A DNA stretch of 64,000 bases, taken from positions 372,001-436,000 of the forward strand of contig NZ_JAJSAP010000002.1 in NCBI RefSeq assembly GCF_021729035.1, given 5' to 3'. A model generated the notes under the pieces. That model ran no database searches. It was not told the origin of the DNA and was given only the letters and a program-made list of their open reading frames with translations. The number at the start of each line of letters is the position of its first letter. The stretch's first letter is position 1. This DNA comes from Microbulbifer sediminum. GTDB taxonomy: Bacteria > Pseudomonadota > Gammaproteobacteria > Pseudomonadales > Cellvibrionaceae. The position numbers were made by a program, and so were the translations under genes. Shown here in pieces: positions 54,805-63,953 of the stretch.

Positions 54805-56436
54805 ATGATGAAAGACCATGCCACCCTTCTCGAGCGCATCCGCACCAGCGTCATCGGCGAGCGCCTGCCGCTTGCCACCCCATTTGGCACACGCCCGCTG
54901 ATCTACGCCGACTACACGGCTTCCGGACGTGGCCTGACATTTATCGAGGATCTCATTCGTAACCAGGTACTGCCCTGGTATGCCAACACCCATACCGAGA
55001 CTTCGGCCACCGGCCGGCAGACCACCGCTTTCAGGGAACAGGCACGCGCTGCAGTGCGGCGCTCGGTGAATGCCGGCGAGGAACACGCGGTAATTTTCTG
55101 CGGAGCAGGAGCCACTGCTGCCGTCAACCGGCTGGTGGATAGCCTGGGCCTGCGAGCCAGCCAATACCAGCGTTTTGGCGCCACTTCGGCGGAGATCCCC
55201 TCCGCCCGGCGCCCGGTAGTTTTTATCGGTCCCTACGAGCACCATTCCAACGACCTGCCCTGGCGCGAATCGGTGGCCGAGGTCGTAACGATTCCCCAGG
55301 GAGCCAATGGCAGCGTCGACCTGGAGGCCCTGGACCAGGCGTTACTGGAACATGCGGACCGGCCACTGCGCATCGGCAGCTTTTCCGCTGCCTCCAACGT
55401 CACCGGTATCCGCACCGATGTCGAGGCAGTGACCGCATTACTGCACCGCCATGGCGCCCTGTCATTCTGGGACTACGCGGCCGCCGGGCCCTATGTGGAA
55501 ATCGATATGCAGGGGGATGGTGACAGTACCTGCAAGGACGCCCTGTTCCTCTCGCCCCACAAGTTTGTGGGCGGTCCCGGCACGCCGGGGGTACTGGTGG
55601 TGCGTAAGTCACTGCTGCCCGCCGAACGGCCGGCGGTCCCCGGGGGAGGCACCGTGTCCTGGGTCGGCCCCGAAAGCCATACCTACCTGCCTGCCGGCGA
55701 GCGCCGGGAGGAGGCCGGCACCCCCGCAATCGTCGAATCCGTGCGGGCAGGTATGGTCTTCGCCCTGAAAGACCGGGTCGGTGCCGCAGAGATCGAGGCG
55801 AGGGAGACACAGTGGCTGGATCGCGCCTTTGCACGCTGGGGCAGCAACCCGAATATCGAGATTCTGGGCGGTACCGGGGCTCCCCGTGTCAGCATCGTCT
55901 CCATGCATATTCTCCGGGACGGCAAGCCCCTCCACCACGGGTTTGTGGTGGCCCTGCTGAATGACCTGTTCGGCATCCAGGTCCGCGGTGGCTGTTCCTG
56001 CGCGGGCCCGTATGGCCACCAGCTGCTGCACCTGACCCCCGAGCAGAGTGCCGCCCTGGAAGAGCTGGTGAGCGAGGGGGAAAGTATCCTCAAACCGGGC
56101 TGGGTGCGCCTGAACTTCAATTATTTCCTCGACGAGGAGACCGCCGACTACCTTATTGAGGCAATTGAAATTGTTGCGGCGGATGGTCACCGGCTGCTGC
56201 CCTATTACCAGTACGACGCGGCCAGCGGCGTCTGGCGCTACCAGGGTGAGCCGGCCGAGGCGCCCCTGCAGCTGGATATCGACAGTGCGGCCCCCGATGC
56301 GCCGGCACCGGTCACCGCCGAACTGGCGGGATTCCTGCAAGAGGCGAAAGAGGTACTGCGGGCCCCACAGGGGCAAATCTGCGCGCAACCGATCCTGTCG
56401 GAACGCGCCGAGGGCCTGCGCTGGTTCAACCTCTGA
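54805..56436 (+). CDS. Aminotransferase class V-fold PLP enzyme (cysteine-desulfurase-like)
   Basis: A 543-aa fold-type I PLP enzyme. The PLP lysine is in FLSPHKFVGGPGTPGVL; substrate and phosphate blocks are TETSATGRQTTAFREQAR, VIFCGAGATAAVNRL and GPYEHHSNDLPWRES. The Cys-rich loop RGGCSCAGPYGHQLL resembles the active-site cysteine of SufS-type desulfurases, but the protein is ~130 residues longer than SufS, with an extra acidic C-terminal tail. Related proteins are annotated only as PLP-dependent aminotransferases. ATGs at 54805 and 54808 are both possible. The upstream Lrp-family gene suggests amino-acid control. Confidence 0.85.
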   Translation: MMKDHATLLERIRTSVIGERLPLATPFGTRPLIYADYTASGRGLTFIEDLIRNQVLPWYANTHTETSATGRQTTAFREQARAAVRRSVNAGEEHAVIFCGAGATAAVNRLVDSLGLRASQYQRFGATSAEIPSARRPVVFIGPYEHHSNDLPWRESVAEVVTIPQGANGSVDLEALDQALLEHADRPLRIGSFSAASNVTGIRTDVEAVTALLHRHGALSFWDYAAAGPYVEIDMQGDGDSTCKDALFLSPHKFVGGPGTPGVLVVRKSLLPAERPAVPGGGTVSWVGPESHTYLPAGERREEAGTPAIVESVRAGMVFALKDRVGAAEIEARETQWLDRAFARWGSNPNIEILGGTGAPRVSIVSMHILRDGKPLHHGFVVALLNDLFGIQVRGGCSCAGPYGHQLLHLTPEQSAALEELVSEGESILKPGWVRLNFNYFLDEETADYLIEAIEIVAADGHRLLPYYQYDAASGVWRYQGEPAEAPLQLDIDSAAPDAPAPVTAELAGFLQEAKEVLRAPQGQICAQPILSERAEGLRWFNL

Positions 56437-56542
56437 ACGGCCGCCCGGGAGGCTAACAACCCGGTGGTTCCCGCTGCACCGGCATCCGTGGATAATGTCC
56501 GGGGGACAGGCCCCGGACGGGACAGCGACACAAGGAGCGACA

Positions 56543-57712
56543 GTGGCGGAAACCTCCCTCTTCCAGTCTTTTTTTCTGATATTCAGCGGCGCCGCGCTGA
56601 TTGCCACCCTGGCACTCTACGGGCGCCAGCCATTGCTGGTTGCCTATATTGCGCTGGGCGTACTGCTGGGTCCCTCAGGTGTCGGCGTCGTGAGCAATGT
56701 TCAATTGCTGGCCGATATGTCCACCATCGGCATTATCTTCCTGCTATTCCTGCTGGGACTGGATATGCAGCCCCGGGCACTGGTGTCGGTCATGCGCAAG
56801 GCCACGTTCGTGGGCCTGATCAGCTGCGCCCTGTTTCTGGGAATGGGCTTCGCCATCGGCCAGCTGTTCGGGTTTACCAGGGTCGAATCCTGGGTGATCG
56901 GCATGGCGATGATGTTCTCCAGCACCATCATCGGTATCAAGTTGCTGCCCACCACAGTGCTGCATCACAAGCACCTGGGCGAAATCATGGTGGGGCTGCT
57001 GCTGTTCCAGGATTTTGTGGCCATCGCCTGCCTGATGATCCTGTTGAGCGGCAGCACCGGTGAGGTGGATATCGCGCGCCTGGGCCTGTCCTTCGCCGCC
57101 CTGCCCCTGCTGGTGGTCGCTGCCTGGGCAGTAGTGAAATATGTGCTGCTACCCCTGCTGACCCGCTTCGATCGCTTCCATGAATATGTATTCCTGATTG
57201 CGTTGGGCTGGTGTATGGGGATGGCGGAAATGGCTGAAGTTGCGGGTCTCTCACGGGAAATCGGCGCCTTTATTGCCGGAATTACCCTGGCGACCAGTCC
57301 CATTTCGCAGTACATCGCCCTGAGCCTGAAACCCCTGCGGGATTTCTTCCTGATCCTGTTTTTCTTCAGCCTTGGGGCACAGTTCAATCTCGCCATGGTG
57401 CCCGAGATCGCCCTTCCCGCACTGGTGACAGCTGCAGCGGTACTGGCAGTGAAACCGGTGGTGTTCCGCTACCTGCTGGGCAACCAGAGTGAGCAGAACG
57501 TGTTGTCCTGGGATGTGGGTTTCCGGTTGGGGCAGATCAGTGAGTTTTCGTTGCTGATTGCGTTCCTGGCGGTGGGGCAACAGTTGATCGGCAGTGCCGC
57601 CTCGCACCTGATCCAGGCCACCGCCATCATTACCTTCCTGGTATCGTCCTACATCGTGGTGATGAACTTTCCCAACCCGATTGCCATCAAGGACCACCTG
57701 CGCCGGGACTGA
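56543..57712 (+). CDS. Kef-type cation:proton antiporter (CPA2), without RCK domain
   Basis: A 389-aa protein with about 12 hydrophobic segments and the CPA2 features YIALGVLLGPSGVGVVSN, IIFLLFLLGLDMQPRALV, SSTIIGIKLLPTTVLHHKHLGEIMVGLLLFQDFVAIACL (the conserved QD pair), and IGAFIAGITLATSPISQYI. It lacks the C-terminal TrkA-N/RCK domain of KefB and KefC, so it is a short, unregulated-looking form exchanging Na+ or K+ for H+. The GTG at 56543 has AAGGAG 5 bases upstream, better than an ATG at 56495. It is convergent with the RND operon. Confidence 0.85.
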   Translation: MAETSLFQSFFLIFSGAALIATLALYGRQPLLVAYIALGVLLGPSGVGVVSNVQLLADMSTIGIIFLLFLLGLDMQPRALVSVMRKATFVGLISCALFLGMGFAIGQLFGFTRVESWVIGMAMMFSSTIIGIKLLPTTVLHHKHLGEIMVGLLLFQDFVAIACLMILLSGSTGEVDIARLGLSFAALPLLVVAAWAVVKYVLLPLLTRFDRFHEYVFLIALGWCMGMAEMAEVAGLSREIGAFIAGITLATSPISQYIALSLKPLRDFFLILFFFSLGAQFNLAMVPEIALPALVTAAAVLAVKPVVFRYLLGNQSEQNVLSWDVGFRLGQISEFSLLIAFLAVGQQLIGSAASHLIQATAIITFLVSSYIVVMNFPNPIAIKDHLRRD

Positions 57713-57745
57713 CGGGGTACAGTGCGCCCGGAGAATGCCGGCCCG

Positions 57746-60700
57746 CTACTCCCGGGACACCCTGGCACGGGAACGCCGCCCATTGCACAGCAGGCCGAAC
57801 AGCGACGGGATATCCCGCGCAAACATCAGGTAAAGGCAGGGCACCAGCAAGAGCGAGATGGTGGTGGCGGCAAGAATGCCGTAGCCCAGGGAAATCGCCA
57901 TGGGAATCATAAAACGCGCCTGCACCGAGGTTTCAAAAATCATCGGCATCAGGCCGCAGAAGGTGGTTACCGTAGTGAGGATAATTGGCCTGAAGCGCCG
58001 CGCCGCCGCCCGCTTGATCGCCTCGGTGACATCCTCGCCCTGCTCACGCAGGCGATTACCGTACTCGATCATCACCAGGGTGTCGTTGATCACCACCCCC
58101 GCAAGCGCCACCATCCCCAGCATGCTCACCATACTGAGCCCGTAGCCCATCACCAGGTGCCCCAGCACAGCGCCGATTACGCCAAACGGGATCGCCACCA
58201 TCACCGTCAGTGGCTGAATGTAACTCTTCAGCGGGATCGCCAGCAACAGGTAGAGCGCCGCCATGGTGAGGGAAAAAGTCAGGCCCAGGGACGAGAGCCC
58301 CTCCCGCTCCTCAGCCTGGCGCCCCTCATAGGAAATCCCCAGGCCGGCGTATTCGGCCCGCAATTGCGGTACCAGGGAGGCATTCAGCTCGTTGATTACC
58401 AGGGCCGCCTGGTCGGCGGGCTCCACATTAGCGGTCACGGTCATCACCCTGCGGCCCTCACGGCGATTGATGCCCGCATAGGCGCGGCCCTTATCGACCG
58501 CCACCAGGTCCGGCAGCGGCAACCACAGGCTGTCACCCGCCCGGATCATGATACTGGAAACGTCTTCCAGCGTGCCGCGCTGCCCCTCCGGCAGTCGCAC
58601 CATTACCTTGACCTGATCCCGGCCGCGCTGCTGGCGTATTGCCTCAGCGCCGTAAATCGAGGCGCGCAACTGCCGGCCTATCTCCTCCGCGGTGAGCCCC
58701 AGGCTTTTCGCCGTGTCTGTCAGGGTAAGGTCCAGTTGCTGCTTGCCGAGGGAAATGCCCGGATCAATGTCACTGACGCTCGGGAAGTCCTCCAGCGCGG
58801 ACGCCAGCCGCAGGGCAACCTCCTCGAGGGTGCGGGTATCCGTATGGCGCAGCTCGACTGTCAATGCCGGACCGGAACCGGGCCCCCCGCGGTCCGCGGC
58901 AAATCGCGAGCTCAGTGCCCCGGCCACCGGCCCAACTGCACGCCGCCACTTGCGCACGAACTCACCGGTGGTAAACGGACGCTGGTCGGCGGGGACGAAA
59001 TACACGTCCACTTGCACGTCACTTCCCTGGATCAGGCCACGCATGCCCAGGAAAACATCCTCCCGTCCCACCTCATCCAGTACGCGGTTGGCGGCATCAA
59101 TGATCTGGGTGCGGGCGAGCTCGAGTTGCTGCTCCGCCGTGCCCGCGGGAAAAGTGATCTGCACCCGTCCGGAGTCCCTCTCAACCCGCGGCATCAAGGT
59201 AAAGCCCATGCGTCCACTGGCCGCATAGCCGGCCACGATCACCAATGTTGCCAGCGCCACCGCGATGGTCGTGTACCGATGGCGGATACACAGGTCCAGG
59301 AACGGCCTGAAGCGCCGCTCGACAAACCGGTCAAGGCTGCGGGCGATCATTTTCTGGCGCGCGGCGAAGCGGCGCGCGCGGTCGCTGCGATAACCGCGCC
59401 GTGAATAGGCCAGGTGCGACGGCAGGATAAACAGGGCTTCCACCCAGGAAATAACGAACACCGAGCCCACGACCAGGGGGATGATCCCGAAGATCTTGCC
59501 CATAAACCCCGGCAGGTGCATCAGGGGGATAAAGGCGACAATATTAGTGAGAATGGCGAATGTCAGCGGGATGGCCACCTGGCGCGCGCCGGCGATGGCC
59601 GCTTCCAGGTTACTGTAACCAAGCCTTCGCCACTCATGGATGTTCTCGCCCGCAATGATCGCATCATCCACGACAATGCCCAGCGCGATGATGAACGCGA
59701 ACATGCTGACCATATTGATGGAAATATCCATCGCCGGCAGAAACAGCAACGCACCGAGGAAGCTGGTGGGAATACCGAGGGTGACCCAGAAGGCCAGCCG
59801 CAATTCCAGGAAGGCTCCCAGCACCAGGAACACCAGCAGCAGGCCGATAAAACCGTTCTTCATCAGTAGCGACAATCGTTCGCGGAATATCTGCGAATCG
59901 TCATCGCGCACGCTGATGGCTACCCCCTCCGGCAATGTGCCGCGCACCCGGGCCAGAACCTCGTGGGTTGCCTCGCTGACGCTCATGGGAGTCTGGGCGC
60001 CGACCCGGAACACATCGATACCCATCGCCGGCTCGCCGTTGAAGGTCATGTTGCGAGGCTCATCAACCAGTGCGTCCCGTACGGTGGCGATATCCTTGAG
60101 CCGGACGGTTCCGCCGCCAGCGCCCTGCACCACCACTATTTCACCAAACTCCCGCGCCCAGTCCCGGCGCTCGGTGACACGCACCAGGACCTCACCGGCC
60201 TCGGTCTTCACCCCTCCTGCGGGCACGTCGACCGCCGCATCGCGCACCAGGGCCGCCACTGCCGGCAATGACAGGCCGTAACGGCGCAGGTCCTCGCGCC
60301 GGACTTCCACCGCCACCTCAAAGTCCCGCACGCCATAGGTTTCCAGCATGGTGATGCCCGGGTGACCCTCCAGCTCCTCGTAAACCTGCATGGTGATGGC
60401 ACGCAGGGAGCGCACGTCGATATTGCCGTGTACCACCAGGTCCAGCACATCCCGCTGACGATCCGCCAGGCTTACCCGGGGCCGCTCTATATCACCGGGA
60501 AATGTGGTGACACGATCTATCGCCTGCTGGATATCCTGGTAGACCTTGCTGCCATCCGCATCCTCGTCGAGCTCGAGCGTGAGCGAGGCGCTGCCTTCAT
60601 TGGCGCTGCCGCGCATTTCCCGTATTCCCGCGATGCCCTGGACCGCCTGTTCGGCTGCCACCAGTACCCCGCGCTCAACCTCTTCGGGGCTGGCGCCGGG

Positions 60701-60907
60701 ATAGGATATCTGCACCGTCACGATATCCAGGCTGAAATCCGGGAAGACCTCTTTTTTCACGATCATCGAAAACGCCAGCCCACCAATGATCAGTACCAGC
60801 ATCAGCAGGTTGGCAGTGACGTGATTGTGCGCCATCCACGCGATGGCCCCGCCACGGGTATTTACCACTGGGCGGCGCGTACTGTTTTCTGTTGCCGGCT
60901 CACTCAC
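57746..60907 (-). CDS. RND efflux transporter permease subunit
   Basis: A 1053-aa inner-membrane proton antiporter of the AcrB/HAE superfamily: 12 transmembrane segments and two large periplasmic loops. The TM4 acid pair is present (IIALGIVVDDAIIAGENIHEWRR). In TM10, where AcrB has its relay lysine, the sequence is ALAGVVINDTLVMIEYGNRLRE, with Asn instead of Lys. The GTG at 60907 overlaps the adaptor stop (GTGA), giving translational coupling and the right N-terminus (NTRGGAIAWMAHNHVTANLLM). It is the third gene of an OMF-MFP-RND operon; substrates are unknown. Confidence 0.92.
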   Translation of the reverse strand: MSEPATENSTRRPVVNTRGGAIAWMAHNHVTANLLMLVLIIGGLAFSMIVKKEVFPDFSLDIVTVQISYPGASPEEVERGVLVAAEQAVQGIAGIREMRGSANEGSASLTLELDEDADGSKVYQDIQQAIDRVTTFPGDIERPRVSLADRQRDVLDLVVHGNIDVRSLRAITMQVYEELEGHPGITMLETYGVRDFEVAVEVRREDLRRYGLSLPAVAALVRDAAVDVPAGGVKTEAGEVLVRVTERRDWAREFGEIVVVQGAGGGTVRLKDIATVRDALVDEPRNMTFNGEPAMGIDVFRVGAQTPMSVSEATHEVLARVRGTLPEGVAISVRDDDSQIFRERLSLLMKNGFIGLLLVFLVLGAFLELRLAFWVTLGIPTSFLGALLFLPAMDISINMVSMFAFIIALGIVVDDAIIAGENIHEWRRLGYSNLEAAIAGARQVAIPLTFAILTNIVAFIPLMHLPGFMGKIFGIIPLVVGSVFVISWVEALFILPSHLAYSRRGYRSDRARRFAARQKMIARSLDRFVERRFRPFLDLCIRHRYTTIAVALATLVIVAGYAASGRMGFTLMPRVERDSGRVQITFPAGTAEQQLELARTQIIDAANRVLDEVGREDVFLGMRGLIQGSDVQVDVYFVPADQRPFTTGEFVRKWRRAVGPVAGALSSRFAADRGGPGSGPALTVELRHTDTRTLEEVALRLASALEDFPSVSDIDPGISLGKQQLDLTLTDTAKSLGLTAEEIGRQLRASIYGAEAIRQQRGRDQVKVMVRLPEGQRGTLEDVSSIMIRAGDSLWLPLPDLVAVDKGRAYAGINRREGRRVMTVTANVEPADQAALVINELNASLVPQLRAEYAGLGISYEGRQAEEREGLSSLGLTFSLTMAALYLLLAIPLKSYIQPLTVMVAIPFGVIGAVLGHLVMGYGLSMVSMLGMVALAGVVINDTLVMIEYGNRLREQGEDVTEAIKRAAARRFRPIILTTVTTFCGLMPMIFETSVQARFMIPMAISLGYGILAATTISLLLVPCLYLMFARDIPSLFGLLCNGRRSRARVSRE

Positions 60908-62192
60908 CCGCGCACGCCCCACCCCTGACCGGCCCGGCGGGAGCCACGCCCCGCCCCTCCCGGCGACCACTCCTGCCACTTGCTTCCGAACGAGCGCCAT
61001 TGCCATTGATTAAACCGGGGTCCGCTGGCCCGTCGCCCTGCCGCCCGCTGGCACCCGACGGCTTCACCCTGACTTTCATACCGTCAGTCACGGTGTTGAG
61101 GCGCGTGGTCACCAATGCCTCTCCGCCTCCCAACCCCGCATCCAGCACTGCGAAATTACCGCTCAGGTAGGCCACCTCGACCGGCTGGATGCGGATCCTG
61201 CCCTCTTCCACCACCCATACGGTGTCGCCATCCTGTACCGCGGCAATGGGGACCCGTACCCTCTCCCGGGAGGCCGGGCTGACAACACGCACCCGCGCCA
61301 GGTCATTCAGCAACAACTGCGGTTCACCGGGATTCTCGATCGACAGGGGATCCTGCACTTCCACCAGTATCCGGGCCAGGCGGCCCTGCTCTTCCAACAC
61401 CGGGATCAGTCGCACAAATCGACCCTCACGAAAGTAATTTGCCGGCCACTGACTACCCTGTACCCGCACGTCCACGCCCTCGCTGCGCAGTCGTGTCAGT
61501 TGGCTGGCCGGGACCTCAACCTCGATGTGGAACCGGTCGGCGCCGGCCAACTCATAAAGGACGGTACCCGGCGCCACCCGGTCCCCAACGTCCACCGAGC
61601 GACGCACCAGCAGGGCATTAAACGGAGCACGAATCTCGGTCAGGCGCAGGTCTCGCTCCGCCAGCCGCAGCTGGGCCTCGGCGGCATCGACCCGCGCCCG
61701 GGCCGCTGCTAGCTGCGGTTCCCGCAGCACCAGCGCCCGGTCCGCCTCCGGCAGGGAGCTTCCCAGCAACTCATACTCTTCCCGTGCAACCTGGCGCTGC
61801 CCCTGTTCCTGCTGTAACTCCGCGCGCCGCTCCGCCAGGGTGCTGCGGGCCGTTTGTAACGCCAGCTGGTATGGCTCGGTTTCGATGCGGGCAAGCAACT
61901 GGTTTCCCTCCAGGGTTGAGCCCTGGCCCAGATCATAGTCGAGCCAGTCGATCCGCCCTTCCACCTGAGGCTGTAACTCCACCATTTCCCGGGCCTGCAC
62001 CCGGCCCAGCGCCTCTACGGTAACCGGGAAGCGCGCACGCTCCGCCACAGCCACATCCACCGTGGGCGCCGGCGACGCGACGGCCCCGCGGCTCATGGTG
62101 GGCTTTTCCCGCAGGAACCAGCTGGAGACCAGCACTGCGCCGACCAGCAGCCCCACGGGCAATGCAAAATTCCAGTTGAGGCTCTTCGCCAT
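60900..62192 (-). CDS. RND efflux periplasmic adaptor (membrane fusion protein)
   Basis: A 430-aa adaptor linking permease and outer-membrane channel. One N-terminal membrane segment (WNFALPVGLLVGAVLVSSWFL), then half-lipoyl motifs (VEALGRVQAREMVELQPQVEGRI, DLRLTEIRAPFNALLVRRSVDVGDRVAPGTVLYEL) flank a coiled coil at ~105-170, followed by a beta-barrel. The Gly/Arg-rich C-terminal tail from ~385 is unusually long and disordered. Its start ATG overlaps the outer-membrane gene stop by one base, and its stop overlaps the permease GTG. Confidence 0.92.
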   Translation of the reverse strand: MAKSLNWNFALPVGLLVGAVLVSSWFLREKPTMSRGAVASPAPTVDVAVAERARFPVTVEALGRVQAREMVELQPQVEGRIDWLDYDLGQGSTLEGNQLLARIETEPYQLALQTARSTLAERRAELQQEQGQRQVAREEYELLGSSLPEADRALVLREPQLAAARARVDAAEAQLRLAERDLRLTEIRAPFNALLVRRSVDVGDRVAPGTVLYELAGADRFHIEVEVPASQLTRLRSEGVDVRVQGSQWPANYFREGRFVRLIPVLEEQGRLARILVEVQDPLSIENPGEPQLLLNDLARVRVVSPASRERVRVPIAAVQDGDTVWVVEEGRIRIQPVEVAYLSGNFAVLDAGLGGGEALVTTRLNTVTDGMKVRVKPSGASGRQGDGPADPGLINGNGARSEASGRSGRREGRGVAPAGPVRGGACAGE

Positions 62193-63625
62193 CAGGGTTC
62201 CCCCTCCCGGTACAACTCCAGCTCCACCGGCCGTGCCTGGGGCAGGTCCTCGCCGGGTATACCGCCGGAAAGTGCCCGGTACAGCGTTACCCGGTTCTCA
62301 ATCAGTTCGCGTCGTGCGGTAAGCAGTTGCCGCGCCAGGCCCTGTTGGTCATTGGTGGCGGCCAGCACATTGAGAAAATCCACCGTCCCGCGGCTGTAGG
62401 CCCGCCGCTGCCGCTCGACGATCAGGTCCGACAACGCCGCCCGCTCCCGCAGGTGTTCCAGCCGCACGCGTACGGCCTGCTCCTGCACCAGCGCCTGCTC
62501 CACCTCCGCCAGGGCGTCGAGCACGGCGGAACGATAGAGGGACCAGCGCTCCTGCTCCACGGCCTCCTGCCGCTGCTGCTCAGAGGACAGCTGGCCGCCG
62601 TCGAATATCACGCCCTCTGCCGCAGCCGTCAGCGTCAGCAACCAGTCCCTGGCGATATCACTGATAGAAGGCCCGCCACCACTATAGATCGCCGCAAGGC
62701 TGATCACCGGCAGCCGCTCGGCCCAGGCCTGCTCCACCAGGTAGTGCCCCTGCAGGAGATTGCGCTGGGCCTGCTGCACGTCGGGCCGGCGCAATAACAG
62801 GCGCGCGGGCACTCCGGTATCCGGCAGCGCCGGCAATGCTGGCAGTCCGGCTGCAGGCTGGATCATTGCTTCGAGTTCCCCGGAGTTCACCCCGAGCAGC
62901 GTCGCCAACTGGACTTTCAATGCCACGATATTGAACTTCGCGGTATCGAATTCCTGCCGGGACTGCTCCACCAGCTGTCGTTGCTGCAACACGTCTGCCG
63001 CGGCACTGATACCCCCACCAAAGCGGAGTTCCAGCACACGCAGGGTTTTGCGGTTAGTGTCCAGCTGCTGGGCCAGCAGGTCCCGCTGGCCCCACTGCTC
63101 ACGCAGTTGCAGCCAGGTTGCGGCCACCTCGGATGCCAGGCTGAGGGCGGCCGCCTGCAGGCTATCCTCCTGCGCCAGCCGCGCCGCCTCGGCCGCGAGC
63201 GCTCCCCCGCGGACCCTGCCCCACAGGTCTATTTCATAGCTGGCAGCCAGGCGGCCACTCCAGCTGCCGCCCTCGTTCTCACCACCGGAAAAATCGAAGT
63301 CGCCGCGGTCGGAGCGCCGCTGCTCGGTGTGGTCCAGGTTCCCGGTCAAGCGTGGCCAGAAACCGGACCGCGCGCCGCGGGCCACCGCTCCGGCCTGCTC
63401 CAGCCGCCACAGCGCCGCGCGCAGGTCCGGGCTATCGCTGAATGCGCGGGTGACCAGTAGGTCCATCTGCGGGTCCTGGAAGTTTCGCCACCAGCGCAAC
63501 CCCGGGTCCGCCTCGCCCGAGAGGGAAAAAGCGTCCGGTAGCCCCAGCGTCGCCTGCGGCAGTGGCCGGGCGGCACAGGCAGTCAACAGCGGCAGTATCA
63601 GTACCAGTGTTCGCAAAACAGACAA
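62192..63625 (-). CDS. NodT-type outer-membrane efflux lipoprotein (TolC family)
   Basis: A 477-aa outer-membrane channel subunit. Starting at TTG 63625 gives a lipoprotein signal MSVLRTLVLILPLLTAC with the lipidated Cys at 17, and GGAAG lies ~8 bases upstream; a longer frame has no signal at its start. Two OEP repeats follow, with WWRNFQDPQMDLLVTRAFSDSPDLRAALWRLEQA, SYEIDLWGRVRGG and VSLAAIYSGGG-type strands, and VEQALVQEQ helices. It is the first gene of the operon. Confidence 0.9.
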   Translation of the reverse strand: MSVLRTLVLILPLLTACAARPLPQATLGLPDAFSLSGEADPGLRWWRNFQDPQMDLLVTRAFSDSPDLRAALWRLEQAGAVARGARSGFWPRLTGNLDHTEQRRSDRGDFDFSGGENEGGSWSGRLAASYEIDLWGRVRGGALAAEAARLAQEDSLQAAALSLASEVAATWLQLREQWGQRDLLAQQLDTNRKTLRVLELRFGGGISAAADVLQQRQLVEQSRQEFDTAKFNIVALKVQLATLLGVNSGELEAMIQPAAGLPALPALPDTGVPARLLLRRPDVQQAQRNLLQGHYLVEQAWAERLPVISLAAIYSGGGPSISDIARDWLLTLTAAAEGVIFDGGQLSSEQQRQEAVEQERWSLYRSAVLDALAEVEQALVQEQAVRVRLEHLRERAALSDLIVERQRRAYSRGTVDFLNVLAATNDQQGLARQLLTARRELIENRVTLYRALSGGIPGEDLPQARPVELELYREGEP

Positions 63626-63953
63626 AAAATGGCTTCCAAGTGTGCTATCTGGCTGAAAGTTGAAAAATTGTTGCGCAAATAATCGGCGAGCCCCGTGCCA
63701 GAAGAAGCGTATTTGCGCTTGTTTACGCTTGCAGGGTGACTCCAGCCCTTTTCTGGCACTCCGGGGAGTGCCCTGCGCGCAGGACTCCGGTATCATGGCA
63801 CCCACCTGGAAAGTGATCACAAATTCCAGCGGAGATGGCCCCGGCCGGAAAGCACCCGACCGTGGCAATTATGGTGCAACTGATTACCATGCAAGCAGCA
63901 ATGCCCGGGCCAGGCCCGGAAGCAAACGACAGTGAAGGTAAACGAGACGAATA
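63626..63953. other. Divergent intergenic region, 328 bases
   Basis: It separates the efflux operon from the gene starting at 63954 and must hold both promoters. I see no convincing RNA gene or terminator. TTGCGCAA at 63671-63678 is the only short palindrome noted. Confidence 0.4.

Noticed and set aside
57722-59404. 560-aa plus-strand open frame
   Set aside because: It lies antisense to the RND permease, which has full family motifs. Its His/Gln/Arg-rich translation is typical of a reverse-frame shadow in G+C-rich DNA.
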